A stretch of 64,000 nucleotides of DNA from positions 1,054,001 through 1,118,000 of the forward strand of contig JAMXDE010000005.1 in NCBI GenBank assembly GCA_026770025.1, given 5' to 3'. This document shows, piece by piece, positions 45,704 to 55,982 of the stretch. Source of the stretch: Craspedostauros australis (taxonomy: Eukaryota > Bacillariophyta > Bacillariophyceae > Mastogloiales > Achnanthaceae). The translations under genes were made by a program, and so were the position numbers. The number at the start of each line of letters is the position of its first letter. Positions within the stretch are counted from its first letter, which is position 1. Under the pieces are notes generated by a model, which ran no database searches, was not told the DNA's origin, and saw nothing but the letters and a program-made list of their open reading frames with translations.

Positions 45704-46230
45704 GGTGTTGGCGTTGGTTGTTGTTTTGTTGGTTGGTGTTGGCTTTTGGCGTTTGATGGGTGAATCTATACAGGTTTTGCTTTTTGTGAGGATGTGAGGA
45801 CACGTGCTTCAATCCATTGTTGCTAAATTTACGCGAGTGATGTGAGCGCACAAATGATGAGAGCGCACAGGCGGCGCAACAAGCACACGATGATGGAGGG
45901 TCAGAAGTCGGAGGCTGGATTGGTTTTGGATACGATCGCACAGCCATTGCCGCAGGTGTCCTACTGCGGATCTGTCGCCGAGATGCCAACAACTGCCCGT
46001 GTTTCATCTCCGACAATTCCCAACGACCTCAAGTGATTTACCACTTGAGGTTGTGTGACGGCACCTGCAGTCGGTCATGGAGTGGTGGCAACATACGGGG
46101 CTTTCAACCATACTACTCACATACTCTTAAACTAGATATAATTTTTAGATTCTTAGTGGAACCCGATTTTGCTAGAAGGCAATATTTTAATTGATATCGA
46201 CCCATTGATTGTGTGCATATCTAGACACGG
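45704..46230. other. Intergenic region, A/T-rich at its right end
   Basis: It includes the promoter of the CIA30-fold gene (minus). The last 120 bases (about 46110-46225) are strongly A/T-rich and are probably the 3' flank of the next minus-strand frame. No gene is supported. Confidence 0.35.
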
Positions 46231-46830
46231 CTAGCTCACCACGACCAGACTTGGTGTCTTGGTGCCTTTGCTGGTATCGCCAACAACAGGATTGTCGACG
46301 TCAACTCCAATGCTAATCTGTTTGTTTAGTCCCTGCATTGCGGCTCTGACTCTTCCAAGCAATTGTGTCCTCACATTTTGTTCCACCATCTCACGAGACT
46401 CTGTATTTTTCCTACATGGTTTGCGTCTCATGCGATTTCCTCCTCTTCTGATGTTGTTTGTTGTACAGGCACGATTCCTGCATCAGTGTTGTTTGTGTTC
46501 GTCGGTGGTTGCGAGGTTGTTGTGTTCGTTGTGTTTGTTGCGCTTTTGCTGGAGTGTGCGATTCTGTTCTTTGTTGGTTATGATTTCAACGTCACGCTCG
46601 TTGTCGAAGGCCACGCCATTGAGCATAGGAGGCTTGAGCTTGTCCGTTGTAGGTGGTGGAATGTGCTGCTTACCATCCATATCCAATCAAGGCAACACGT
46701 TCTCAGCAGTGGATGGCGCAGACAGTCCCATGGGATCAATTGGATTGGACGGAGAGGAAGGCAGACGTTGCTTCTTGGAGGGGGAATGACAAGCAGTCTT
46801 GGACGCAGCTTTCGCAGTAGAGACGAGCAT
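46231..46830 (-). pseudogene. Lys-rich hypothetical frame with two in-frame TGA codons
   Basis: Reading from the ATG at 46830, one frame runs 200 codons to a TAG, with only two interruptions, both TGA (46689-46687 and 46485-46483). The three segments are alike in style (basic, Asn/Thr/Lys-rich): KAASKTACHSPSKKQRLP; then PTTDKLKPPMLNGVAFDNERD; then RKNTESREMVEQNVRTQLLGRV. TGA is an ordinary stop elsewhere in the window. The possibilities are a decayed gene (CGA to TGA changes would do it), unrecognised introns (a GTAAGC donor lies just after the first TGA), or chance. I recognise no family. The gene is divergent from the coiled-coil gene to its right. Confidence 0.3.
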
Positions 46831-47292
46831 GATGTTGATTGATTGATACTGAAGAGTGGATGGAGAAGACTAGTCTCGATGGAAGTGAACTGAGCAAGAG
46901 GAGTGCAAGAAGGTGACAATACAAACACTGCATGAACATGCAACAAGCACAGCACACCACTGCAGACAAACAAAGCTTGGTTCGCTGCCAAAATGTGAGG
47001 AGATTTTCGACCGCTGTTTGACTCACTGGAGTAACCAGATCGGAACAAGCGGATGGAAGTTTTCTCCGTTCCACAACCAAAACTTGATGCCAAATCGGAC
47101 ACCAACAACAAACCACAACAACAACAAAAGTGGTGTGTCGTGTTTTCATCCTCGCTCTCCTTCGTTGTCCTTTCTCTCCTCACAAAATCAAATCATCATC
47201 ATCACCAATCATCACCAATCATCACCAACCATCACACAATCCAAAACACAACCAACCCACACCACAACACAGCACACCAACCCACATCAACA
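46831..47292. other. Divergent intergenic region with CAATCAT-type 5' UTR repeat
   Basis: It lies between the TGA-interrupted minus frame and the plus-strand coiled-coil gene. From about 47190 the plus strand holds several CACCAATCAT copies and CA-rich sequence up to the start codon, probably 5' UTR. Confidence 0.4.
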
Positions 47293-47868
47293 ATGGATAT
47301 CAACACACGCACATCCCTCCACCTCGCCAACCTCACCACGCTCGCAAAATGCATGCAAGCTGACATGGACAACACAGAACATGAAACAAAGTCTCTTCAA
47401 CGTCAGCACCGTTCTTGGAACGTCATGCTTTCTCAAATCAAGCTGCAGAAGGAGAAGCTTGTCAAGGAGATCGAGAAGCTCAGGGAGGAACAAGCAGCAT
47501 TCAATTCACCATCGCTACAAACATGTGCACCCATTCGCACAATGCCAACTCCGCAGAAGCTCGACTTCACCGATGGTCTCCATCATGATAACAAGAGTGA
47601 GAGTGACAGCGAGAGTGCTGTGGATGTGAACCTCAACATGGACGGAATGGACATCGTCACTGTATCCACAGATCAACGCAGCGCAAATGATGACTGCACA
47701 TCCATCACAACGGCGACAACGGCATCATCCATGTCAACTGCATCAAAGAGAGCGAAGACAGCGAAGAAGGCACGACGCTCCTCCAAGTGGCATCACCATT
47801 CCAACTCTCCAAAGAAGTGGAGACGAATGATCAGATCTCAACGATTGCAGTCCATTCTGTTGGCATGA
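47293..47868 (+). CDS. Small coiled-coil protein with basic C-terminus
   Basis: 191 residues from an ATG in good context (caacaATGG). The N-terminal half is a predicted coiled coil (about 20-70: MQADMDNTEHETKSL then QIKLQKEKLVKEIEKLREEQ, with heptad-like Leu/Ile spacing). The middle is acidic and Ser-rich. The C-terminus is strongly basic (KRAKTAKKARRSSKWHHHS, KKWRRMIRSQR) and contains likely nuclear localisation signals. The upstream frame is open to 47053 but low-complexity and UTR-like. I recognise no family; a nuclear dimeric protein is inferred. Confidence 0.55.
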   Translation: MDINTRTSLHLANLTTLAKCMQADMDNTEHETKSLQRQHRSWNVMLSQIKLQKEKLVKEIEKLREEQAAFNSPSLQTCAPIRTMPTPQKLDFTDGLHHDNKSESDSESAVDVNLNMDGMDIVTVSTDQRSANDDCTSITTATTASSMSTASKRAKTAKKARRSSKWHHHSNSPKKWRRMIRSQRLQSILLA

Positions 47869-47886
47869 TCATGATCATGATCATGC
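47863..47886. repeat. Perfect 24-nt palindrome overlapping a stop codon
   Basis: The sequence GC(ATGATC)3ATGC is its own reverse complement. The stop codon of the coiled-coil gene is inside it. In RNA it could fold into a hairpin or pair between transcripts. Confidence 0.8.
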
Positions 47887-48409
47887 TCAGTTGGTTGGTT
47901 TGTTGGGCGACAGTTGGCAGCCATCATCACAATCATCATCCGTAACGCACAACAATCATCCGAAGTCTCAATTTAACACAGTTGCAGCATTAGATTTACT
48001 TTCATCCAAACATAGAATACGTTTCATCTCTATAGCTGCCCAATCAATGATATTGTATTTGTTGTATGCCATCGGTGATGACGAGAAGATAGACACGACC
48101 AGATATGCACAATGCATTCATCGGTGTTGCGGAGACGCCGTACACAGGTGCTTCTGCCTGGAATAGCAGTATTCTAATTATGGTGATATTAGTTGTGTTA
48201 TGATGTCGACAATGATGTCGGCATCGTCGGTCTTCTATGAGGCAACCACGAAGCGGGCAAAGATCGATGCTTGTGTTGCACATTGGCCACGCGCTTCTCA
48301 ACAACTCGCTCAAGTTGAGATGCGGCAGTGGACGACGGATGACGAGTTGATTGGAACCGATGGATGAGCCAACCAGCACTCTACGTAGCGTTGGTATGTT
48401 GTGCATTGC
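47869..48409. other. Intergenic region between convergent genes
   Basis: It holds the 3' flanks of the coiled-coil gene (plus) and importin alpha (minus). No gene is supported. Confidence 0.35.
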
Positions 48410-49082
48410 CTACATCGAGGTGTATGCGCTGTGGAAGTTGGTGGATGAGTCACCGAACGCTGATGTTCCTGCTGGACCCACGAAATTGAACATGGTATTC
48501 CCATCGCTGGCACCGTTGCCACTGGATGGGAACAATTCCTTCGACACGCCGAACGTGAAGTTGCCGTCTGAATCCGTGGCTGGAGCGATGTTCTCGTCTT
48601 CCACAACATCCGTCGCTTGGAAGAACTTCTCCAGCAAGGCAACCACTTTCAGGTAGACGTTGTCACTGCTGTGCTCCTGCAGACCCTCCAAGAGGTCGAT
48701 TCCATCATGTTCATCGATGATGGTTTCCCAGCAATGGTCGCCTCTGGTGCTCACCTCCATGAACTTCTCGAATGTATCCAGAAGGACCATCAGCACCTTC
48801 TCATCGTGGCTGGCGGCAGGCAGAGCCTCGCACAGCGGTTGGAAGGCATTGAGTTCGACGAGGCCAACGGCGTGGTAGTCGTTGCCAGTGGTGGCTGCGT
48901 TGCAGATCACGTACAATGCCTCCTTGCGGATCTCCCACGGCGCATCGGATGCCAGCTGGATCACGGTATTCATCACTCCCCGCTTCCCGAACAGATCGTC
49001 GATCTGATCGTGCGTTCCAGCGGCGATGTTGGACAGCAACCAGCAGGTCTCCTTTTTGATGGATCTCTGCGTGATGTCGAAT

Positions 49083-49119
<37 letters not shown>

Positions 49120-50882
49120 TGATGTGACGAAGCGATGTGATTACGAGCGTGAGCATTTGTGTGAGTACGAGTAAATCGTGGTTAGTTTGAAGATCATTGA
49201 CACAGCCACAGCCACAGCCCAAACCACAGCGACGACGACAACAAGAGGCAAAGAGGACAGGCAATTCATTGCACTCATCCGCCCTCCGTCACATTGCCAC
49301 CTTCAGGTAATCGTTGCCATTTCAGTTCACGGAGAGGACTGTGGGGCACTTACCCGTGGGTGTTCCAGCAGCATCTTGGCATGCTTCAGAATTCCCGCTT
49401 TCAGCACCTCTTGTGTCTGCATGTCGTTGCCTGTGACGAAGTTACCCAAGCATCGGACAGTTGGTGTGAGGATTGCCGACGATGGATTCTCCAACAGTCC
49501 CACGAGTGTTTGCGTGATGTCGCTGTCGCTGTCCATCACCTTCTGGATGCTTTCGTCTTCGCCGCCGCTGATGTACGACAGGCCCCAGACGGCGTCCACC
49601 TTCACTTCCTCGGTGCATTCCGGGCGACTAAGAAGGAACGACAATGGCTTGATGACTTCTTGAATGATCTCCAGGCTTGGTGCGGGCTTTCCACGGCAGA
49701 GATTAGAGATGGCCCAAGTCACGTTGGCCAAGAGCGACAAGTTCTGTGGCTGCTGGATGTTGAGGATCATCGGCGCCAGGACTTGCTGCTGCAAGAGGAA
49801 GTCTCTGTAGGCTGGGTTGTCGCCAGCAATGTTGCCAAGCGCCCATCCACACTGTTCGCGGATGTTGGGGTTGTCATTGCGCATGTGCTTGATGAGGGAT
49901 GGGACAACGCCGCTCTCCACGACGACGTTGGTAAGGTCAGTGGAACTGCAAGGTGGAGATCATCGTGATCGACATCGATATCGTCGTCGCCGTTGCATTT
50001 TATATGTGGCGGAGATTGTTGCAGCGGTTGCGAGTGTCATCGTAGGCATGGTGGGAGAAGAGAAGATGACGTGAGATCGATTGCAAAGTGTCATAAGAGT
50101 CAGGACAAACGGAGAGAGTCATCACTATCCACTCTCCATCGTGAACGCGTGGTCGTTTCGTCGTTCATTGAACATCCATCGCGTGCATCCGAGCATGCGA
50201 AATGAGAATGGAGGTGTACGTCCATTCTGCTTCGAGCCATCATGCTCGCACATTGCGCCGTCGTCAATAATATCCCTACTTACGCGATGTTTGTCAACGC
50301 CCACGCGGTTTCGAACACGAGATCAGCCGGTGCTTCGTCGTCGCTCATGTACTGCACGAGGAGCTGCATGGCTCCAGACTCCACCACCTGATGCACTGGC
50401 GGGTTGTGCTCCACCGATAGCATTCGACGGATATTTTTGACGCACTGGATTCTGTTTTGTTCCGTGCAGCCTGGATTGCGGAGAGATGTCATGATCTGTG
50501 GCAAGTCAGCGACAGTTGGTGTCGTCGAAACTGCGCCGGTCGATTCCATGGTTGCGGGTTGCGATGCGGACGCGGCTGGGGTGCGTGTGCGGCGCTTGCT
50601 CATCTCGTCTTCCTTCTTCTGCTTGCGCAGCATGGTTCTTGTTTCCTCTCGACGGCGGCGACTTTCCGCCAGGTTAGCTCCTGCCGGCTTGAAAGCCTTG
50701 CGTCGGTCTGCTCCATCGTCGTTGTTATCAGTTGGTTGGTTGGTTGGTTGGTTTGATTGGTTTGTATTGTATGATCGTTGGCGCGAAAGGAATGGACAGT
50801 GTGAGAAGGGCTTGCGTATCGCTTGTTCATCTTCCTGGATTGATTGTTCGATCGTTACGGTGTGAAAATGAGGAGCGTTCAT
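48410..50882 (-). CDS. Importin alpha (karyopherin alpha)
   Basis: Three exons, 50882-50284, 49945-49354 and 49066-48410, with GTAAGT-type donors and CAG acceptors (introns of 338 and 287 nt, phases 2 and 0), give 615 residues from the first plausible ATG. An importin-beta-binding segment lies at about 60-100 (RRKAFKPAGANLAESRRRREE ... KQKKEDEMSKRR). Armadillo repeats follow with the signature helices: ETAWALTNIAST, REQCGWALGNIAGDNPAYRD, NVTWAISNLCRGKP, KVDAVWGLSYISGG, RCLGNFVTGND, KETCWLLSNIAAG, KEALYVICNAATTG. Trp and Asn residues for NLS binding are kept (W...N pairs). The C-terminus is acidic. It carries NLS cargo into the nucleus with importin beta. The residues before the importin-beta-binding segment are unusual and the true start may lie in an upstream exon. 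Confidence 0.92.
49084..49118. repeat. (TG)n microsatellite in intron
   Basis: About 17 TG units inside the second importin alpha intron, close to its acceptor on the minus strand. Confidence 0.85.
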
Positions 50883-50971
50883 CACCCAGATGTCCCTCCT
50901 CATTCCAACAGACAGCAGGAAACGCAAAAACACACATTCATACCTGCGAGTGACGAGATCATGGTGGCTTG

Positions 50972-51005
<34 letters not shown>

Positions 51006-54000
51006 GCTGCTGGTGCTGGTTGTGGACGTGTGAGGATGTGGGGAATGAGATTGTCTTCCTGTCGTGATTCTTGACTTCGTGAAGGCTTGTTTTGTGACTG
51101 GAGTTGTAATTGTGATTGTGGTGATGAGTGCTGAATGTGATTATGATTATGATTCTGGTTGCTTTGATTGATTTGATTTGTGAGAAAGCAAGGTTGGATT
51201 TGCAATCGATGCGAACTTGGCAGAAGTGATGTCTGCTATCTCGTGTGTGCTGGCGATGGCGATCATCGCTTTGTGTGTGACTGTGTGTGTGTGTGTGTGG
51301 TGGGTTTGGTTTGTGTGTTTCACCTCGATTTTGTGGCGGTTTGGGTTTGACCTTGTTCCAAAACGTAACGATCGCCTCGCCAACCTGGCCCGCGCGGAAG
51401 ACACATGATACAACAGCAACCGATGTCACGTTGATTCCTTTGAATCGTTCGAGTCGATCGGCGCACCCCTCACGACAAAAACAGAAACATTGCGCACTGA
51501 ACGTGATTGGCCATCACGAGGTCTTCACGAGAGTTGGTTGTGTTCCAAGGAGACCTCGTAGTGTTGGATACCTTTTTTCTGTTGTGTCGTTTTGCATGTT
51601 CTGTGGTGGTCTCTTGTTCTGCGATGACTGTTCTGTTGTGGCTGCTCATTTTGTTGCATTTGTTCGGTCACAACCAGAGAACGAGAGACGTCACATGATG
51701 ACAAACGCGATGGGGCTCAAGCATCGGTACACCCAAGTCGTACTCCAACCAAATCTCGATCGTCTTCTATCTCGGGGAACAGGAGGAGAGCGGTAGCGAG
51801 ACTCAAGACACCCGCGAGTATAATAGATCGTAGAGCACCGCACGACGGATTCGAGGACTGGGAATGGGTGTATACAATCAAATTGCATTCTATTGATGGT
51901 GTCTTTGTGCCAGTCCGGTCTCTCAGGTGGGCGTGTCAACGCATAACGGATCGTGGAGGACACAGTCGCATCAAGCGAGAGAGAGAGACGAAGGGAGGGG
52001 AGGAAGGGAGCTTGCCGAGGTGACTCATAGACGCGGCGTTCTGGGGACATGGCAACCAACAATCATGTCACACGCAATATGACACCGAGCAAGACCACGA
52101 TGATGGCTGTTCTCAGTATTCAAACAGCGCCCACGAGCATCATCGCCGTTTAGTTGCCGCGGCCGACGGGTCTTCCGCAACATCATCATCCATCCGATGT
52201 TGCCACTGCAGGTGGTGTCAACAACCAACGTGACATCGAACGACAGAAGAATGACGACAAACAATATAGAAATGAGGTGTCGATCAAGATGCGGAAGATG
52301 TGTTCATAAGACTCATCTTCAGGTTGATCGCGATCGAAATCTGCCAAGCGCACTTCGGTATCTTCAATCGCCATTTCTTGAACTCTCTCCTTCATGAACC
52401 TGTGCTGGAGATGGCGGTTGGGGAAACACACACCTCGTTTCCGAAAGTTGGAGGATATCATCGCGCCGAGACATCTGCGCTGGGGCCATTGCGTATGCCA
52501 TCGGGGTAGAACTATTCACAGCTTCTTGGTTCCATGCGACGAACGAACAAGAGGATGTTCGGAGAATTCGTCTCTGCGGTGAGAGAGCCATGATGCCACC
52601 TTCATGACGCAGCTGTCATTCTCGCTAGCGTCCTCAACAAAGCTCGAAGAAGTGATCAGACCAGTGCTGCCCTAACCTCGACTCCACAGCAACCCGCGGA
52701 GGATTCATGGCACGACAGCACACACGCTCGGGACACATCTTCATTGTTCAAGCCAGGATTGTGTCTGAAATGAAGGTTCATCCAACTCCAAGAGAATCCA
52801 ATGAACATACCAACGGCGTTAGTGGCCGTCATTGGCATATTAGTAGATCACACTCGTCATCATCCATCAACACAGGGGCCGATCTTGCTCCCGTCCCGAA
52901 GAGGCCCTATCGACGGCATATTCTATCTTGGTGTGTGGTTTAGAGACCATTGTGACACCCCCCGAGTGCAGATAGATGACGAAGTGAGAGAGCGTGATAC
53001 GAGGAGCTTGCCAAAAGGCGTGCATAGTACCAAACGAGGGTAGTATCGATGCCACATCAAGTCTCAAGCCGACACACCGGTGCACGTGTGCCCAAGACTG
53101 TCGGGACGGCGACGAACCGACGGGGCGTCTAACAATACTCCACAATGCAACAGGTACCGCAGCACTCTGTCTTCCAACAGAGATACCAATACTCTCAGGC
53201 AGTAGTATAGAGCAGTACATTCGAACCAGTTCAACAGGTGCGCTTCATTCTCCATCGTAGATACGACTACTCGTGTGGACACCCAAGGGACTCCGTCACG
53301 AAAGAACTTTGCGCCGCTTGCGATTTGTTGTACAGACGTCTTCAGATCTTTCAGCAGAGAATGTGACACCAGAAACAAGATTGTCGGCGGCGCAATTTAG
53401 TCCTTGCTCCAGGCCCCAGAATTCGTGCAAGTGTTTTGCGCTTCTTCCGTGTGCATGTATCCTCGTTAGTCGCCCACCTCCTCTTTGGGGCAACCATGGT
53501 GGTGGGTTCGTTCCAGGGTCGAACGCTTTTGGCCATGGCGACACGCGCCTTGTGGCGGTGGCAGTGACTGAGCACTCTTCTACACGGTATCCCGAGCAAG
53601 AAGAAACGACCAGGGCATGCAGAGAAGCCTCTTCCACGAGCCGCATGCTCGCTGCAAGCAGCAGCGACGGAGCGCTCTTGCGGGTATTCCGTTGAGTACG
53701 ACCTCCTCGTACCAAACTATTTGCCTGCGGCATCAGGAGTTGGTGGGCCTTGTCAACGAGTAGTCGTACGCGCAGAGTACTAAACTGTACGACTGGTGAT
53801 GGGTGGGATCCCCCAACTGCATTTTTGGCCTCTCGCGATGGGTGGCTGGACGGGATAAATTCTCCCTCCGCCCCCGCAGAATACCGGAAACACCATTCCA
53901 GGTAGACAGGGCGAAGGCCACTCCAGCAACAAGGCGACGTGATTGCAAGAGGGATTGAGCACGGCGTTCGCAGAGAGTACTCTCCACCGCGCACCACGGT

Positions 54001-54133
54001 ACCTCCACAAGATCTACATCCGCAAGCACATGTCGAGGCATGCGGTCGCCCGGGTTGTGGCGCAAGGCGATGAACGTTCTCCCCCATGGGCACGAGTACG
54101 CACTTCGTGGGAGCGAGCTGGTCCACCCCATAG
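50883..54133. other. Gene-poor region upstream of importin alpha
   Basis: I support no gene in these 3.2 kb. The left part carries the importin alpha promoter and a (TTG)n tract. Short minus-strand frames at 52186-52461 (with MKERVQEMAIEDTEVRLADFD) and 53296-54126 are open but show no family motif; the latter is Arg/Pro/Ser-rich and could be debris of an old mobile element next to the transposon. Confidence 0.4.
50974..51008. repeat. (TTG)n trinucleotide tract
   Basis: About 11 TTG units upstream of importin alpha. Confidence 0.85.
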
Positions 54134-54289
54134 GAGCCCCTCGAGTGAGTCGACCAACACTTTGAAATAGACCTCTTGGATTTTTGTCTCCGTTGTCCAA
54201 ACCAAGCACATATTCGTAATCCCTGTAGGTCTAATACAAATAATTAACCATTACATTTTTGAGTTAGATCCTATTTTAAGTTTTACGGA
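54134..54289 (+). repeat. Left inverted repeat of the transposon
   Basis: This 156-nt segment matches the reverse complement of 60035-60190 along its whole length, with long identical blocks (GTCGACCAACACTTTGAAAT, CCAAACCAAGCACATATTCG and TATTTTAAGTTTTA). By eye about four in five positions agree. Similarity stops sharply on the inner side and fades on the outer side, so exact ends and a target duplication are not fixed. Confidence 0.8.
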
Positions 54290-54765
54290 CCGATGGATAT
54301 GCGCAATTTTCGATCTCTCTCGGGTTTCAGCCTTTCGCCTACGACTACATCGATCCAATTTAACCCTTTGCTGTTCTTCGTTTCAGCGACGTTGTTCCGA
54401 TTTTGAATTGTTTAGTCTCTTTTTCAGGTGTTCCGATCAGACCATCCAACACCCCGTCCACGATAGCGCTAGTTGTAGAGTTTTGGGAGAAGCGGTGAGT
54501 GCGCGTTTGGATCCATTCTACCCTGTGCCTGTCTGATCCGTCATCTACGTCACCAGACTGGCTACTGCGTCATGAAACACCAATCACAGCACGATGTGAA
54601 GCAGCATCAGCCACGTTTCGTCGTGACGGAATGGTCGAGTTGCATTGGTAATCCGGAAGTGTTTTGTGTCATGCTTTTTTCGTGCATTTGGTTAGGTGTT
54701 TGCAATTACCTTATCCCCCAGTATGTCCGACTGGTTGAGAGTGCCAGACTCCAAAAAACAACAAC
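54290..54765. other. Subterminal region of the transposon
   Basis: A non-coding stretch between the left inverted repeat and the plus-strand frame, with several T-runs. It probably contains the promoter for the companion frame. Confidence 0.35.
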
Positions 54766-55482
54766 ATGACAATGGCGGAACACCAAAAAACGCCACAATG
54801 GCCGTCCAACGGCAATCACTGCGCCGCACCAACCAGCGGTCCAATGACAAATCCAAGCACATCGCCGTCACCGCGATGCAGCCGTTGGTGGGTGGACGAG
54901 AGGGGGTCGCGAGAGCGCTTGATTTGGGGCCGTCGCAGGCCCCAGATCAAACGTCACAATTTCGCACCAGATTGCCTCGTTGCATATGGCCGGTGTACTC
55001 CATCCACAACCCACCCCAACGCCTATGGATGGGCAGGATGGCTCCAGGAGGCCAAGACCAAGATTCCCACGAAGTTTCAGGCTCGGGGAGGACCGGGAAG
55101 GCCTCCGCGCGTAGGAAAAAGTGGAGGGCAAGAGTTTTCGCGGTGTGTCGTGGGGATTCCATCATGTGGCTTTGGCTGTGCAGGGCACCATCGCCAACTC
55201 ACACAATCACCAAGCCACCCATACAAGATGCGTGCGGCATCGCCCGAAGATCCACCTCGCAAAGTTTCCGTTGCGGAGACGGTCTACAAGAGGCGGCACC
55301 CCACCATATCCGTCGAATGGTCGTTGGTGGTGGGTGCCCCAAAAATTCAATGGCATCACCAAATGGAGGTGTATCTTTGGGAGCACACATGCCCATCCCA
55401 TTCTGGATGCATCAGCGTGTCGCCAGGGGGTATGAGAATGCACGAGGACCACGTGGAGGGGCTGCAAGGATTGGATGAATGA
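54766..55482 (+). CDS. Transposon companion protein, unknown function
   Basis: 238 residues from ATG to TGA. The composition is protein-like late in the frame (NAYGWAGWLQEAKTKIPTKF, HPTISVEWSLVVGAPKIQWH, QMEVYLWEHTCPSHS) and has scattered Cys and His (CVVGIPSCGFGC). I recognise no family. The stop is followed in another frame by an equally protein-like segment, so the true product may be longer by frameshift or splicing. An overlapping plus-strand frame (54696-55478) is also open but looks less protein-like. Its place inside the inverted repeats and opposite the transposase suggests an accessory protein of the element. Confidence 0.35.
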   Translation: MTMAEHQKTPQWPSNGNHCAAPTSGPMTNPSTSPSPRCSRWWVDERGSRERLIWGRRRPQIKRHNFAPDCLVAYGRCTPSTTHPNAYGWAGWLQEAKTKIPTKFQARGGPGRPPRVGKSGGQEFSRCVVGIPSCGFGCAGHHRQLTQSPSHPYKMRAASPEDPPRKVSVAETVYKRRHPTISVEWSLVVGAPKIQWHHQMEVYLWEHTCPSHSGCISVSPGGMRMHEDHVEGLQGLDE

Positions 55483-55685
55483 GGCATGTATCCGTATCCG
55501 CACCGCATCCAGAATTCGAATGGTTTTTTGACAACGCTCTTTTTCACTGCAGGGACACTTTGGGCCATGTCATGTGGGTATCTGTGGCCCATCTTCACGG
55601 AGTGGATAGATGGGGGGAATACCGATCCATTGTGGTGCGCAGTTTATCAAAATACCAGGATGATGATGATGATCATGGGTGCTGA
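55479..55685 (+). CDS. Possible C-terminal part of the companion protein
   Basis: 68 residues beginning at an ATG that overlaps the previous TGA (ATGA). It reads HPEFEWFFDNALFHCRDTLG, VMWVSVAHLHGVDRWGEY and ends in an Asp run. The aromatic/acidic composition is more protein-like than the other frames here. It lies in a different frame from the 238-residue frame, so it would need a frameshift, reinitiation at the overlapping start/stop, or an unseen intron. Confidence 0.3.
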   Translation: MRHVSVSAPHPEFEWFFDNALFHCRDTLGHVMWVSVAHLHGVDRWGEYRSIVVRSLSKYQDDDDDHGC

Positions 55686-55722
55686 TTGGAGGGCAACATT
55701 GCTTGGTCGAGAATTTTGTGAA

Positions 55723-55746
55723 TCCACCACACAACTGTGTGGTGGA
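55723..55746. repeat. Hairpin between convergent transposon frames
   Basis: Two perfect 11-nt arms (TCCACCACACA and its complement) are separated by two bases. It lies after the companion frames and before the transposase stop, where it could mark transcript ends for both directions. Confidence 0.6.
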
Positions 55747-55982
55747 CCAACATGACACTAAAAATAATTTCTTTGTCAATTTAACTTCGATATTCTGTAT
55801 AAACACTAGTCAGGCGTATGAATGCACTGTTTAGATTTAATTGTAGACGATGTGTTGTTGAGATATAGCATGACAAGCAGATATTGGATGTGCTTTTTGG
55901 ATGGCCTCTAGACTCGTTTTAGTAGCATGGTCTGCCACCCACAAAACTCCACAACTCGTGTTATCGCGGTGATGCACACCCA

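Noticed and set aside
53296-54126. Minus-strand frame of 276 codons
   Set aside because: Arg/Ser/Pro-rich with no motif, next to a transposon. Several overlapping frames are open here, so chance or decayed mobile DNA is more likely.
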